Positions 9,972 through 18,953 of a DNA stretch of 64,000 bases are shown one piece after another. Position 1 is the first letter of the stretch. The number at the start of each line of letters is the position of its first letter. Location of the stretch: assembly GCA_028710605.1 (NCBI GenBank), contig JAQTTU010000012.1, positions 59,109 to 123,108 of the forward strand. Reading direction: 5' to 3'. Under the pieces are notes generated by a model. It was not told the DNA's origin. It ran no database searches and saw only the letters and a list, made by a program, of their open reading frames with translations. Origin of the DNA: Sideroxydans sp. Its GTDB lineage: Bacteria; Pseudomonadota; Gammaproteobacteria; Burkholderiales; Gallionellaceae. The translations under genes were made by a program, and so were the position numbers.

Positions 9972-10772
9972 TCAGAACGTCGCTGCCACCGTCATGCCGA
10001 TCCCGTAATCGGGGCTGCCGTCCGCAAAACCTTTTAGCAAGTAGCCGCGCAGGTTGAAGGTTTCGCCCATTTGTTGTGCGGCATAGAGGGTCAGTTCGCG
10101 TTGCGGTGCGCCGGTGACCGAGGCTTTCTGCGCGTACTTGTACTCCAAGCCCGCGCTGGTTTGATCGCTGAAATAATAGGCGCTGCCGACCGAGCCGTAC
10201 CACGCATTGCTCAATGGCAATGCTGCGGAGCTGCCCGGCACTTCGTAGCCCAGCATGATGCCGGGCGAAAAATTTTCAATATCGCGGTAGGCGTACATCT
10301 GGAGCGCGTAATCGTTTTCGCCCGTCCCCAGCGCCTTGCTTGCCGTGCCGAATTTGATTCGGCCGCCGAGGTCTATGCCTGTGCCGGAATCGTCGCTCGC
10401 ATAGACGTTGTACATCGCCATGGTCACCACATCTCCCAACCCGCTTTGCACAGTGTTGCCGCTCGTCGTGCTCGTCGAACCGGACATGCCGGAGGACATC
10501 ATTCGTCTGCCGCCGTGCATGCCGCTGGCCACGACACTGCTGTCGCCGCTGACCCGCAGATAGGGCACGGTCAATTTGAATGCCCAGGCTCCCGATTCGT
10601 ACAGGGCATTGAGCGGGATGGAAACGATGTCGGTCGTGTTGGCAGTGCCGTATTTTCCCGAGCTGTAATCGAATCCGCCGGACAGCGTGACGCGGTTTTC
10701 ATCTGCCGCAAAAGCGGCGGATGAAAAAAATACACCCAGCAAAATACCCGTCATCAATTTAGTTTGTTTCAT
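9972..10772 (-). CDS. Outer-membrane beta-barrel protein, unknown substrate
   Basis: 266 residues with signal peptide MKQTKLMTGILLGVFFSSAAFAA, then alternating polar/aromatic strands typical of a small barrel (VTLSGGFDYSSGKYG, WAFKLTVPYLRVSGD, DLGGRIKFG, GIGMTVAATF at the end, closing with terminal Phe as expected of BAM clients). A Ser/Gly/Met-rich loop lies at about residues 83-108. The family is not certain; it resembles uncharacterised transporter-like barrels. It converges on the preceding plus-strand gene; the 88-base gap holds half of a family 3 repeat. It lies downstream of two small secreted proteins on the same strand. Confidence 0.75.
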   Translation of the reverse strand: MKQTKLMTGILLGVFFSSAAFAADENRVTLSGGFDYSSGKYGTANTTDIVSIPLNALYESGAWAFKLTVPYLRVSGDSSVVASGMHGGRRMMSSGMSGSTSTTSGNTVQSGLGDVVTMAMYNVYASDDSGTGIDLGGRIKFGTASKALGTGENDYALQMYAYRDIENFSPGIMLGYEVPGSSAALPLSNAWYGSVGSAYYFSDQTSAGLEYKYAQKASVTGAPQRELTLYAAQQMGETFNLRGYLLKGFADGSPDYGIGMTVAATF

Positions 10773-10789
10773 GTCTTCACCACCATTTT

Positions 10790-11146
10790 TTATCTGCGCA
10801 TTGCGCCGCGATTCATCATTCCGCCGCGATAGCCGCCCGCGCCGCCCTGCCCGTTGCGGGCGCGGTAACCTTTGCCGTAGCCGTTGCGCTTGGGCTTGTC
10901 TTCTCGCGCATTCGCATCGTCATCAGCCTGCGGTGTTTTTTCTTTGGCTGCGTCCGGCGCAACGCCTTTTTCATGCTGGCGCAGTTGCTCGCGATACGCT
11001 TCATACTCGGCCTGATTCATGGTTTTCAGAGGCACGCGTACCGCCGCAGTTTGCTCTGTCGCCCCGACCGGCGCAGCAAACAAAACCAATCCCAACAGCA
11101 TTGCGACACTGCCGAGGCCGACTGCAAATTGAGATTTGTTTTTCAT
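10790..11146 (-). CDS. Small secreted basic protein (118 aa)
   Basis: Signal peptide of about 29 residues (MKNKSQFAVGLGSVAMLLGL... ending VGA), then a conserved-looking segment VRVPLKTMNQAEYEAYREQLRQHEKG and a Lys/Arg/Gly-rich tail (GYGKGYRARNGQGG, ending MNRGAMRR). The tail is of low complexity and probably disordered. The start is set at the ATG that begins the signal peptide. Ends 17 bases before the barrel gene, so probably one operon. Function unknown; the composition is shared with the next gene. Confidence 0.65.
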   Translation of the reverse strand: MKNKSQFAVGLGSVAMLLGLVLFAAPVGATEQTAAVRVPLKTMNQAEYEAYREQLRQHEKGVAPDAAKEKTPQADDDANAREDKPKRNGYGKGYRARNGQGGAGGYRGGMMNRGAMRR

Positions 11147-11178
11147 GATTGATCCGCAATGATCCTGAAAATGAAATT

Positions 11179-11314
11179 GAGCCACGGATGAACACCGATG
11201 AAACACGGATAAAAATCAATTCATTCTGAAAACTCGCACACACCTTTCGGGTGAGTTGCAATCCTCAATTGATGCGCGGTTTTATCTGTGTGAATCCGTG
11301 TTCATCCGTGGCTG
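11179..11314. repeat. Inverted repeat of the GCCACGGATGAACAC type (family 5 relative)
   Basis: Left arm GCCACGGATGAACACCGATG and right arm near 11294-11313 (GTGTTCATCCGTGGC) are complementary, with internal complementary ACACGGATAAAA/TTTATCTGTGT. The unit separates two small secreted-protein genes. It has the same design as the GCCACAGAG repeats at 16498-16628 and 36996-37114. Confidence 0.85.
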
Positions 11315-11338
11315 GCAAAATAATTTGCCTGACACCCA

Positions 11339-11689
11339 TTAGCGCCCCGCGCCCTGCCCCATGCCGCCGCCGCGTGTTCCCGATGCGCCGCGCATCTTGC
11401 CCGTACCGGAACCGTCGCGCGCTTTGATGCCTGCGCCCTTGCCGCCCTTGTTGCCGCCACCGGCAGATGCGCGCATGGCGGCGCGTTGCTCGACGGTCAT
11501 TTCCGCTTGCTTCTTGGCGCGATAAGCCGCGCGTTCTTCAACTGTCATACCTGCGGTTTCGGCGCGATGTTGCGCGCGAAGCGTGGCGGGATCTGTCGGT
11601 GCTGGGGTGCTGTCCGCCGCAAAACTTGCGCCGCTGGCAGCCAAGGCCAAAACCATTGCGCTGCCGAGAAATAGAGTGTTCGTTTTCAT
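11339..11689 (-). CDS. Small secreted protein with EERAAYRA-type repeats (116 aa)
   Basis: Signal peptide MKTNTLFLGSAMVLALAASGASFA, then two imperfect copies of MTVEERAAYRAKKQAE / MTVEQRAAMRA (about residues 48-74), then a Gly/Arg/Lys-rich low-complexity tail ending GGGMGQGAGR. RBS GGAGAT precedes the ATG. No family recognised; the helical repeats recall small periplasmic metal- or stress-response proteins, which is weak evidence. It reads away from the response-regulator gene at 11863, so the 173-base gap is a divergent promoter region. Confidence 0.65.
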   Translation of the reverse strand: MKTNTLFLGSAMVLALAASGASFAADSTPAPTDPATLRAQHRAETAGMTVEERAAYRAKKQAEMTVEQRAAMRASAGGGNKGGKGAGIKARDGSGTGKMRGASGTRGGGMGQGAGR

Positions 11690-11862
11690 GATGATCTCCT
11701 GTTGAAATGTTTGTTAACCGAATCAGCTTGCCTGCCTGATGGGTGCATAGTGCGCTTCAGCCGTTACCCGCCAATTTCAGAATAGCGGCAAATTGTAACG
11801 ATGTGTTACCGCGCGGCTTTCGGCCATGACATACAAATTCGTCATCGGGTATAGTGAAGCGC

Positions 11863-12570
11863 ATGGACAACAAACATATTCTGGTGGTGGATGACGATGC
11901 GGGGCTGCGCGAACTGCTGCAGCAATATCTTTCCGCGCAGGGATTTCAGGTCTCCACGGTGGCGGACGGCGGCGCGATGGACGCGTTCTTTGCCGCGCAT
12001 GCCGCCGACATCGTGATTCTCGACCTGATGCTGCCGGGCGAGGACGGTTTGTCGCTGGCGCGCCGGTTGCGCGGTCGCAGCGCGATTCCCATCATCATGC
12101 TTTCCGCGCGCGGCGACGATGTGGACCGCATCGTGGGACTGGAAGTGGGCGCGGACGATTATCTGGCCAAGCCGTTCAATCCGCGCGAGTTGCTGGCGCG
12201 TGTGCGCGCCTTGTTGCGGCGCAGCGAAAATACGCAAACCCCGGTTGAAAGCGGCAGGCAAAGCGCACACCGCTTCGGCGATTTTGTGCTGAATATCGAC
12301 TCGCGCGATTTGCACAGGAACGGCAGCAGCGTGCCGTTGACCGCAGGCGAGTTCAATCTGTTGCGGATTTTTATCGAACATCCCAACCGCGTGCTGAGCC
12401 GCGACAGCATCATGGATATGCTCAAAGGTTACGAGCGCTCGCCGTTTGATCGCAGCATTGACGTGCGCGTCACCCGCTTGCGCCGCAAAATCGAAGACGA
12501 CCCCAACGCCCCGCTGTATATCCGCACGGTGTGGGGCGAAGGATATTTGTTTGCGGACAACCCGTCCTGA
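11863..12570 (+). CDS. ompR: OmpR-type response regulator
   Basis: 235 residues: receiver domain (1-120) with acidic pair D10/D11, phospho-acceptor D54 in VILDLMLPGEDG and Lys in YLAKPFNPREL; C-terminal winged helix (about 135-232) with RSPFDRSIDVRVTRLRRKIEDD, the OmpR/PhoB DNA-binding motif. ATG at 11863 is taken; an in-frame GTG at 11854 is possible. The kinase gene starts 2 bases after its stop. Closest in style to OmpR; the divergently placed secreted-protein and barrel genes are candidate targets. Confidence 0.85.
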   Translation: MDNKHILVVDDDAGLRELLQQYLSAQGFQVSTVADGGAMDAFFAAHAADIVILDLMLPGEDGLSLARRLRGRSAIPIIMLSARGDDVDRIVGLEVGADDYLAKPFNPRELLARVRALLRRSENTQTPVESGRQSAHRFGDFVLNIDSRDLHRNGSSVPLTAGEFNLLRIFIEHPNRVLSRDSIMDMLKGYERSPFDRSIDVRVTRLRRKIEDDPNAPLYIRTVWGEGYLFADNPS

Positions 12571-12572
12571 CC

Positions 12573-13883
12573 ATGCGCAACGTCAAAAAAACGCGCCCCC
12601 TTCTGCGCAGCACCGCATTCACGGTGGCGAGCGCGCTATTGATCCTGCAATTTTGTTTCATCCTCGCAACGGTGAATTACCTCATGCTGCCGATGGCCAA
12701 ACGCTCCGCCGACGACTTGGCTGCGCTGCTGGTGTTATCGGCGCAAACCTGGGTCGAACTGCCGCCCGAAACGCGCAAGGACTTTGAACTGGAATTGGCC
12801 AACAAACACCAGTTCATGCTGTTCGACGACCTGCCGCCCTTGCCCAAACACGACGTGTATCTGCCCTATTTGTCGCTGCTGGACAGCGCGCTGTCGGCGC
12901 GAGCAGGCGAGCCCGTTTCAATCAAGATAACGAATTTTGAAACCACCTGGTTCTGGGCGGAAATCCATGCCGGAGGCAAACTGATCCGCATCGGTTTCCC
13001 CAAAGAGCGCCTCAATATGGATCCGCTTAAAATATTGTTGCTGGCGCTGGCCGCCACGATTGTTTTGACACTGCTCACCGCCTTCGTTCTGGCGCGGCGC
13101 ATCACCAAACCGCTGGCATTGTTTTCGCTGGCGGCACAAAAAATCGGCGAAGGAAACATCCCCGAAGCGCTGCCGGAAACCGGCATCAGCGAACTGTCCA
13201 GCCTCTCCGACACGCTCAACCAGATGGCGCTGCAAGTGCGCGAACTGCTCGCCAATCGCACCACCCTGCTGGCGGGCATCTCGCACGACTTGCGCACGCC
13301 GCTGGCGCGCATGCGCCTCGCCATCGAAATGCTGCCGGACAACACCGACCCCAAACTGATCGCGCGCCTGCAACGCGATGTGGAAGACATGAACCGGCTC
13401 ATAGGAGAATTCCTGGGCGTGAGCCGCGATTTGCAAAAAGAACCGGCACAACTGATTGACCTCAACCACTTGCTGGACGAATTGGCCGACAACGCCAAAA
13501 CCGACGGCGCGCAAGCGGTTTGGCAGGCGCACGGAGAAGCAAAAATTGTTGCGGGCGAGATGTCGCTGCGCAGAATTTTGGGCAATTTGCTGGGCAATGC
13601 CATCCGCTACGGCGGCGGAAAAACGGTCGAACTCAAACTGGAAATTTCCGGCAACAAAACCGTGATCCGCATTCTGGATAACGGCCCCGGCATTCCGCCG
13701 CAAGAACTGGAAAATGTGTTCCGCCCGTTCTACCGCGTGGAAACATCGCGCAGCCAAACCACCGGCGGCAGCGGCCTCGGCCTCGCCATCGCGCGGCAAT
13801 TGGCCGAAGCCAATGGTTGGAAAGTTGAATTGCTGGCGCGGGATGAAGGCGGGTTGGAAGCGCGGCTGACTATCACGGGGTGA
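12573..13883 (+). CDS. envZ: EnvZ-like sensor histidine kinase
   Basis: 436 residues. Membrane spans at about 14-38 and 150-172 flank a periplasmic domain; a HAMP linker follows (RRITKPLALFSLAAQKIGEG). The phospho-acceptor is H238 in LLAGISHDLRTPLARMRLAIEML, the EnvZ-type X-box. The ATPase has N box NLLGNAIRYGG, G1 DNGPGIP and G2 GGSGLGLAIA. The start at 12573 begins MRNVKKTRPLL, a basic N-terminus before the first span; a longer frame overlaps the regulator gene. Forms an operon with the response regulator. Confidence 0.87.
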   Translation: MRNVKKTRPLLRSTAFTVASALLILQFCFILATVNYLMLPMAKRSADDLAALLVLSAQTWVELPPETRKDFELELANKHQFMLFDDLPPLPKHDVYLPYLSLLDSALSARAGEPVSIKITNFETTWFWAEIHAGGKLIRIGFPKERLNMDPLKILLLALAATIVLTLLTAFVLARRITKPLALFSLAAQKIGEGNIPEALPETGISELSSLSDTLNQMALQVRELLANRTTLLAGISHDLRTPLARMRLAIEMLPDNTDPKLIARLQRDVEDMNRLIGEFLGVSRDLQKEPAQLIDLNHLLDELADNAKTDGAQAVWQAHGEAKIVAGEMSLRRILGNLLGNAIRYGGGKTVELKLEISGNKTVIRILDNGPGIPPQELENVFRPFYRVETSRSQTTGGSGLGLAIARQLAEANGWKVELLARDEGGLEARLTITG

Positions 13884-13907
13884 TGCGAGCTTCAACGAGC
13901 GCTCCCT

Positions 13908-14020
13908 CACCCTAACCCTCTCCCGGAAGGAGAGGGAACAAGTACGGATGCTCCGCAACGCCCGCCAATAGGCAATCTGCATCATGCAATGCATGAAGAA
14001 CGCCTATTGACGGCCATGTG
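13908..14020. repeat. Half family 4 repeat followed by family 3 palindrome
   Basis: 13908-13944 has CCCTCACCCTAACCCTCTCCCGGAAGGAGAGGG, half of a family 4 unit. 13956-14020 is a degraded family 3 palindrome: GCCCGCCAATAGGC on the left and GCCTATTGACGGCC on the right with a CATGCAATGCATG centre. Both lie between convergent genes and can form a bidirectional terminator. Confidence 0.75.
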
Positions 14021-14097
14021 CGTGGATGTTGCCGACTTGTCGGCTTTACATCCACGGCCTACCCCTTGCGGGCACTTCGGGCAGTTGGTGTTTGCGG

Positions 14098-14385
14098 TCA
14101 GCCGCCCAGCAAACTTTCCGCCGCGACGTTGCTCCCCGTCACCGCCAGCACTTTGTGGCGCGATTGGCCGCCTTGTTTGAGTTCGACCTGGCGCAGGGGC
14201 ACGTCGAAAAAATCGGCGATGAATTTGAGCAGGGCTTCGTTGGCGCGACCTTCGACGGGTGGGGCGGCGAGGCGGATTTTCAGGGCTGCGCCGTGCAGCC
14301 CTTGCACTTCGGTGCGTTTCGCGCCGGGCTGGACGTGCAGCGTCAGCGTGAGCACGTCGCCGTTGCGGCGATACCACTCGCTCAC
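14098..14385 (-). CDS. yggU: DUF167 (YggU-like) protein
   Basis: 95-residue DUF167 protein. The signature HVQPGAKRTEV (residues 18-28) and AAPPVEGRANEALLKFIADFFDVP (about 40-63) are both present, with the terminal block GGQSRHKVLAVTG. The family is small, soluble and of unknown biochemical role, commonly beside yggT as here. It overlaps yggT by 4 bases and is the last gene of the yggS-proC-yggT-yggU operon. Confidence 0.9.
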   Translation of the reverse strand: MSEWYRRNGDVLTLTLHVQPGAKRTEVQGLHGAALKIRLAAPPVEGRANEALLKFIADFFDVPLRQVELKQGGQSRHKVLAVTGSNVAAESLLGG

Positions 14386-14948
14386 AACAATCTCATCACG
14401 GCGCGTTCCGTGCCGTCAATCGGCACGATGAGGATGAGCTGGAGAATCAGGAACAGCACCAGCACGGAAAGATCGACTCTGCCCACCGGCGGAATGGCGT
14501 TGCGCAGGGGTTGCAGGAAGGGACGGTTGACCGCGAACAGCATCGGCGCGAGCGGGGTGTGCGGGTTGACCCAGGACAGCACCGCTTCGGCCAGCAGCGT
14601 GGCGATGAGCAGATACACGCTGATCTTGAGCAATTTGATGGCGGTCCACGCCAGCAAGCCGGTCAGCGGAAAACTCTCGAACCCGTAGCCTTGCGTCCAC
14701 AGCAAAATGGTCAGGTAGAGGAACTCGGCCGCGAAAGCCAGCAGCAAGGTGGAGGTGTCGAATCCCCAGGCCGAGGGCACATAGCGGCGGGTGCGCAGCA
14801 CAATGAAGTCGGTAAGCGCCATGAGGAATTCGCCGACGGGGTTGCGCATGGGCGCTTTCAGCCACACGGCGTGGAAGCGGAACAACAAAACAGCGGCGAA
14901 CGGTTGGATCAGCGCGTCGATCAGAAATGAAACGGCTTCAGCCAGCAT
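14382..14948 (-). CDS. yggT: YggT family membrane protein
   Basis: 188 residues with two YggT repeats, each a hydrophobic hairpin; the signature SWVNPHTPLAPMLFAVNRPFLQPLRNAIPPVG lies in the second half (motif positions about 125-157). Implicated in some bacteria in ion homeostasis or division-related assembly; role here unknown. The ATG at 14948 (MLAEAVSFLIDALI) overlaps the proC end by 11 bases; a longer frame would start inside proC. Confidence 0.9.
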   Translation of the reverse strand: MLAEAVSFLIDALIQPFAAVLLFRFHAVWLKAPMRNPVGEFLMALTDFIVLRTRRYVPSAWGFDTSTLLLAFAAEFLYLTILLWTQGYGFESFPLTGLLAWTAIKLLKISVYLLIATLLAEAVLSWVNPHTPLAPMLFAVNRPFLQPLRNAIPPVGRVDLSVLVLFLILQLILIVPIDGTERAVMRLL

Positions 14949-15762
14949 CGGGCATGTCCTTTCCCAACTCTTCGCCCATTTCTCTGGAACGCTTGGTGGC
15001 GGCGTAGATCGCATCGACGATGTCCTGCTTCACGCGCAAGGCATCCATGGTCTGGATGGCGCGCTCGGTGGTGCCGTTTTTGGAGGTGACGCGCGAGCGC
15101 AGGGTGATGACATTGTCGCGGCTTTGCTCGGCCAGTTTGGTCGCGCCGAGAAAAGTATCCAGCACCAGTTGCCGCGCTTGCTCCGCGTCTATGCCCAGTT
15201 CGGAGGCGGCTTGCTGCATGGCTTCGATGAAATAGAACACATAGGCCGGGCCGCTGCCGGAGATGGCGGTGACCGCGTCCAGCTTGTCTTCGTCTTCGAC
15301 CCACAAGGTGCTGCCTACCGAACCCATGATCGACTCGACGCTCTGGCACAGGTCGGGATCGACCGCAGGCATGGCATACAAAGCGGTCACGCCGCTGCGG
15401 ATCAGCGCGGGCGTGTTGGGCATGCAGCGCACGACATTTTCGGTTTCCGTCCAGCGCGCGATGTCTTCCGTGCGGATGCCCGCCGCGATGGAGATGACCA
15501 GCTGGTCGCCGATCAGCGGTGCAAGCTGCAACGCGACCTCCTGCAATTGTTGCGGCTTGACCGCGAGGATCACCGCGTCGCCTTGCGCCACCGCCTCGGC
15601 CAGCACTGTGGTGGCTCTCACGCCGAATTCGTTATGCAGTTCGATGCAGCGGTCGTTGCATACTTCCACCACGTGCATTTTGGCGGGCGAATAACCGCGC
15701 CGGATCAAGCCGCTGATCAAGGCGCACGCCATGTTGCCGCCGCCGATAAATGTGATTCTCAT
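14938..15762 (-). CDS. proC: Pyrroline-5-carboxylate reductase
   Basis: 274 residues; reduces pyrroline-5-carboxylate to proline with NAD(P)H. The Rossmann motif ITFIGGGNMACALISGL is at 3-19, the family's AVKPQQL at about 67-73, and the C-terminal signature AISGSGPAYVFYFIEAM...A at about 164-180 with LRSRVTSKNGTTERAI following. Length normal. Sits between yggS and yggT, its usual location in proteobacteria, with overlaps on both sides. Confidence 0.95.
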   Translation of the reverse strand: MRITFIGGGNMACALISGLIRRGYSPAKMHVVEVCNDRCIELHNEFGVRATTVLAEAVAQGDAVILAVKPQQLQEVALQLAPLIGDQLVISIAAGIRTEDIARWTETENVVRCMPNTPALIRSGVTALYAMPAVDPDLCQSVESIMGSVGSTLWVEDEDKLDAVTAISGSGPAYVFYFIEAMQQAASELGIDAEQARQLVLDTFLGATKLAEQSRDNVITLRSRVTSKNGTTERAIQTMDALRVKQDIVDAIYAATKRSREMGEELGKDMPDAG

Positions 15763-16457
15763 TTGCGCTCCCCGTAATTCCGGTTACCGAATATCGCCGT
15801 TCCCACGCGCACTATCGTCGCGCCTTCGAGTATCGCCGCCGCGAAGTCGTGCGACATGCCCATCGACAGAGTATCCAACATCATGCCCTGTCCGTTCAAG
15901 TTTTCTAACAGAGACCGCATCTGCGCAAAGGGAATGCGCTGCGCGACAGCATCGGCAGCGGGCGCGGGAATCGCCATCAAGCCGCGCAACTTCAAGCGCG
16001 GCAATTGCTTCACTTCCCGCGCCAGTTGCAGAACCTCCTGCGGCGCGACACCGCTCTTGCTGTCTTCGCCGCTCACGTTCACTTGCAGGCAGATATTCAG
16101 CGGCGGCAACTGCGGCGGGCGTTGCGCGGACAGGCGTTCGGCGATTTTCAATCTATCCACGCCGTGCACCCAGGCGAAATGCTCGGCGATGGGGCGCGTC
16201 TTGTTGCTCTGGATGGGGCCGATGAAATGCCACTCCAGCGGCAGGTCGCGTAGCGCCTCAATTTTGTCCAGCGCTTCCTGCAAATAATTTTCGCCGAAGG
16301 CGGTTTGTCCGGCCTGATATGCCGCGCGCACCGCTTGCGCCGGAAAGGTCTTGCTCACCGCCAGCAAGTGAACATCTGTAACGTTTCTGTGCGCCGCTTT
16401 GGCGGCCTGCGCGATGGCTTCGCGGGTGGCTTGCAAGTTGGAGAGGATTGCAGTCAT
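15759..16457 (-). CDS. yggS: PLP homeostasis protein YggS/PROSC
   Basis: 232 residues; PLP-binding TIM-barrel protein without known catalysis, acting in vitamin B6 and amino-acid balance. PLP lysine K36 in HLLAVSKTFPAQAV, then GENYLQEALDK and the phosphate-binding end SMGMSHDFAAAILEGATIVRVGTAIFG. The ATG at 16457 is used; the upstream extension runs into a family 5 inverted repeat. First gene of the operon with proC, overlapping it by 4 bases. pilT lies upstream in the opposite direction, a common arrangement. Confidence 0.93.
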   Translation of the reverse strand: MTAILSNLQATREAIAQAAKAAHRNVTDVHLLAVSKTFPAQAVRAAYQAGQTAFGENYLQEALDKIEALRDLPLEWHFIGPIQSNKTRPIAEHFAWVHGVDRLKIAERLSAQRPPQLPPLNICLQVNVSGEDSKSGVAPQEVLQLAREVKQLPRLKLRGLMAIPAPAADAVAQRIPFAQMRSLLENLNGQGMMLDTLSMGMSHDFAAAILEGATIVRVGTAIFGNRNYGERK

Positions 16458-16497
16458 AATCGCCCGGACAGTCGCCTTTCGACCAAGAAAAAAACAA

Positions 16498-16628
16498 TTA
16501 GCCACAGAGGACACAGAGATCACAGAGAAAACCAAAGGGTAAACCGCAAGAGTTGCTCACTTTTTGGGGGTGCTTACGAAAAGTGGAAAAACCATCTCTC
16601 TGTGCACCCTGTGTTCTCTGCGGCTAAA
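16498..16628. repeat. Inverted repeat of the GCCACAGAGGACACAGAG type (family 5)
   Basis: Left arm TTAGCCACAGAGGACACAGAG and right arm CTGTGTTCTCTGCGGCTAA enclose about 90 bases. It fills the divergent yggS/pilT gap, so promoters of both genes must lie in or around it. A close copy is at 36996-37114. Confidence 0.85.
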
Positions 16629-16668
16629 AAGCATTTTGGTTTAACGCATTTTTGCTCAGGGATTATAT

Positions 16669-17712
16669 ATGGATATTACCGAACTGCTCGCCTTCGGCGT
16701 GAAGAACAAAGCCTCAGACTTGCACCTCTCGTCCGGTTTGCCACCCATGATCCGCGTGCACGGCGACATGCGCCGCATCAACCTGCCCGCCATGGACCAC
16801 AAGGAAGTCCACGCCATGGTGTACGACATCATGAACGACGGGCAGCGCAAACATTACGAGGAGAACAAGGAAATTGACTTCTCGTTCGAAGTGCCGAACC
16901 TGGCGCGTTTCCGCGTCAACGCCTTCATCCAGAATCGCGGCGCGGCGGCGGTCATGCGTACCATTCCTTCCAAGATTCTTTCGCTGGAAGATCTCAAGGC
17001 ACCGAAAATTTTTGAAGCCATCGCCGACTATCCGCGCGGCATGGTGCTGGTAACCGGCCCCACCGGCTCGGGCAAATCGACCACGCTGGCGGCGATGGTC
17101 AACCACAAAAACGAAACCGAAATGGGCCACATCCTGACCGTGGAAGACCCGATCGAATTCGTGCACGAATCGAAAAAATGTCTGGTCAACCAGCGCGAAG
17201 TCGGCCCGCATACCTTGTCGTTCAACAACGCGTTGCGTTCCGCCTTGCGCGAAGACCCGGACGTGATCCTCGTCGGCGAAATGCGCGATCTGGAAACCAT
17301 CCGCCTGGCGATGTCGGCGGCGGAAACCGGCCACCTGGTGTTCGGCACGCTGCACACCAGTTCGGCGGCCAAGACCATCGACCGTATCATCGACGTGTTC
17401 CCGGCGGACGAAAAAGAAATGGTGCGCGCGATGTTGTCCGAATCGCTGCGCGCGGTGATCTCGCAAACGCTGCTCAAGACCAAGGACGGCTCGGGTCGCG
17501 CGGCGGCGCACGAGATCATGATTTGCACACCGGCCATCCGCAACCTGATCCGCGAAGCGAAAGTGCCGCAGATGTATTCCGCCATTCAGACCGGCGGCAA
17601 TATCGGCATGCAGACGCTGGATCAATGTCTGACCGACCTGGTAAAACGCGGCGTGGTCTCTTCCGCCGAAGCGCGTACCAAGGCCGCGAATAAAGACCTG
17701 TTCCCAGCTTAA
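16669..17712 (+). CDS. pilT: Type IV pilus retraction ATPase PilT
   Basis: 347-residue AAA-type ATPase that powers pilus retraction. Walker A GPTGSGKST at about residues 130-138, Asp box TVEDPIEFVH, Walker B-type LVGEMRDLETI, His box GHLVFGTLHTSSA. The N-terminal PAS-like region starts MDITELLAFGVKNKASDLHLSSGLPP, and the C-terminal AIRNLIREAK motif needed for retraction is present. pilU follows on the same strand after 94 bases. Confidence 0.96.
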   Translation: MDITELLAFGVKNKASDLHLSSGLPPMIRVHGDMRRINLPAMDHKEVHAMVYDIMNDGQRKHYEENKEIDFSFEVPNLARFRVNAFIQNRGAAAVMRTIPSKILSLEDLKAPKIFEAIADYPRGMVLVTGPTGSGKSTTLAAMVNHKNETEMGHILTVEDPIEFVHESKKCLVNQREVGPHTLSFNNALRSALREDPDVILVGEMRDLETIRLAMSAAETGHLVFGTLHTSSAAKTIDRIIDVFPADEKEMVRAMLSESLRAVISQTLLKTKDGSGRAAAHEIMICTPAIRNLIREAKVPQMYSAIQTGGNIGMQTLDQCLTDLVKRGVVSSAEARTKAANKDLFPA

Positions 17713-17806
17713 ACATTTTTTAAAATTGCACTACGGTGGATACGCGCGACGCGCTTTATGCACCACACATAAATAATAACAAGCTGGATATATTTGGGAG
17801 AAAACA

Positions 17807-18943
17807 ATGGAACGCGATCAGGCCACCGAACTGGTTCACAATTTATTGCGCGGGATGGTCTCGCAAAAAGCCTCCGACCTGTTTATTACCGCCAACTTCC
17901 CGCCCGCCTTCAAGATCGACGGCAGGATGACCCCGGTATCGAATCAGGCGCTGAACCCGCAACACACGCAGGAACTGGCGCGCAGCATCATGAACGACCG
18001 CCAGGCCGCCGAATTCGAATCCACGCACGAATGCAACTTCGCCATCAGCCCGCCCGGCATCGGGCGGTTCCGCGTCAACGTGTTCATGCAAATGCAGCGC
18101 GTCGGCATGGTGTTGCGCACCATCACCACCAAGATTCCCAATTTCGACGAGCTGGGTTTGCCGGAGGTGCTGAAAGACGTGGTGATGACCAAGCGCGGAC
18201 TGGTGATTATGGTCGGCGGTACCGGTTCGGGTAAATCCACCTCGCTGGCCGCCATGATCGGCCACCGCAACCACAACAGCTACGGCCACATCATCACCAT
18301 CGAAGACCCGGTGGAATACGTGCACGAGCACGACAAGAGCATCATCACCCACCGCGAAGTGGGCGTGGATACCGACAACTGGCAAGCCGCGCTGAAGAAC
18401 ACCTTGCGCCAGGCACCGGACGTGATCCTGATCGGCGAAATCCGCGACCGCGAAACCATGGAATACGCCGTGGCCTTCGCCGAGACCGGCCACTTGTGCA
18501 TGGCGACATTGCACGCCAACAGCGCCAACCAGGCGCTGGACCGCATCATCAACTTCTTCCCGGAAGAGCGCCGCGAACAACTGCTGATGGACTTGTCGCT
18601 CAACATCAAGGCGCTGGTGTCGCAGCGCCTGATCCCCAAACGCGACGGCAAAGGCCGCGCCGCCGCCATCGAAATTCTGCTCAACTCGCCGCTGATCGCC
18701 GACCTCATCTTCAAGGGCGAAGTGCACGAGATCAAAGTCGTGATGTCCAAATCGCGCGAACTCGGCATGCAGACCTTCGACCAGGCACTGTTCGATCTGC
18801 ACGAGAACGGCATGATCAGCTACGAAGAAGCGCTGAAGAACGCCGACTCGGTCAACGACCTGCGCCTGAAGATCAAACTGGAAGGCCAGGCCACCAAAGA
18901 CCGCGACGTGATGGGCGGCCTCGAACACCTGAAGATGACTTGA
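17807..18943 (+). CDS. pilU: PilT-dependent retraction ATPase PilU
   Basis: 378 residues, paralogue of PilT and of the longer PilU length. Walker A GGTGSGKST at about 136, TIEDPVEYVHEHDKS, LIGEIRDRETM and GHLCMATLHANSANQAL are intact. The C-terminal extension (about 345-378, KLEGQATKDRDVMGGLEHLKM) is typical of PilU and absent in PilT. PilU helps PilT in retraction against load. RBS GGGAGAA precedes the ATG at 17807. Confidence 0.95.
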   Translation: MERDQATELVHNLLRGMVSQKASDLFITANFPPAFKIDGRMTPVSNQALNPQHTQELARSIMNDRQAAEFESTHECNFAISPPGIGRFRVNVFMQMQRVGMVLRTITTKIPNFDELGLPEVLKDVVMTKRGLVIMVGGTGSGKSTSLAAMIGHRNHNSYGHIITIEDPVEYVHEHDKSIITHREVGVDTDNWQAALKNTLRQAPDVILIGEIRDRETMEYAVAFAETGHLCMATLHANSANQALDRIINFFPEERREQLLMDLSLNIKALVSQRLIPKRDGKGRAAAIEILLNSPLIADLIFKGEVHEIKVVMSKSRELGMQTFDQALFDLHENGMISYEEALKNADSVNDLRLKIKLEGQATKDRDVMGGLEHLKMT

Positions 18944-18953
18944 GGGCGCGATC

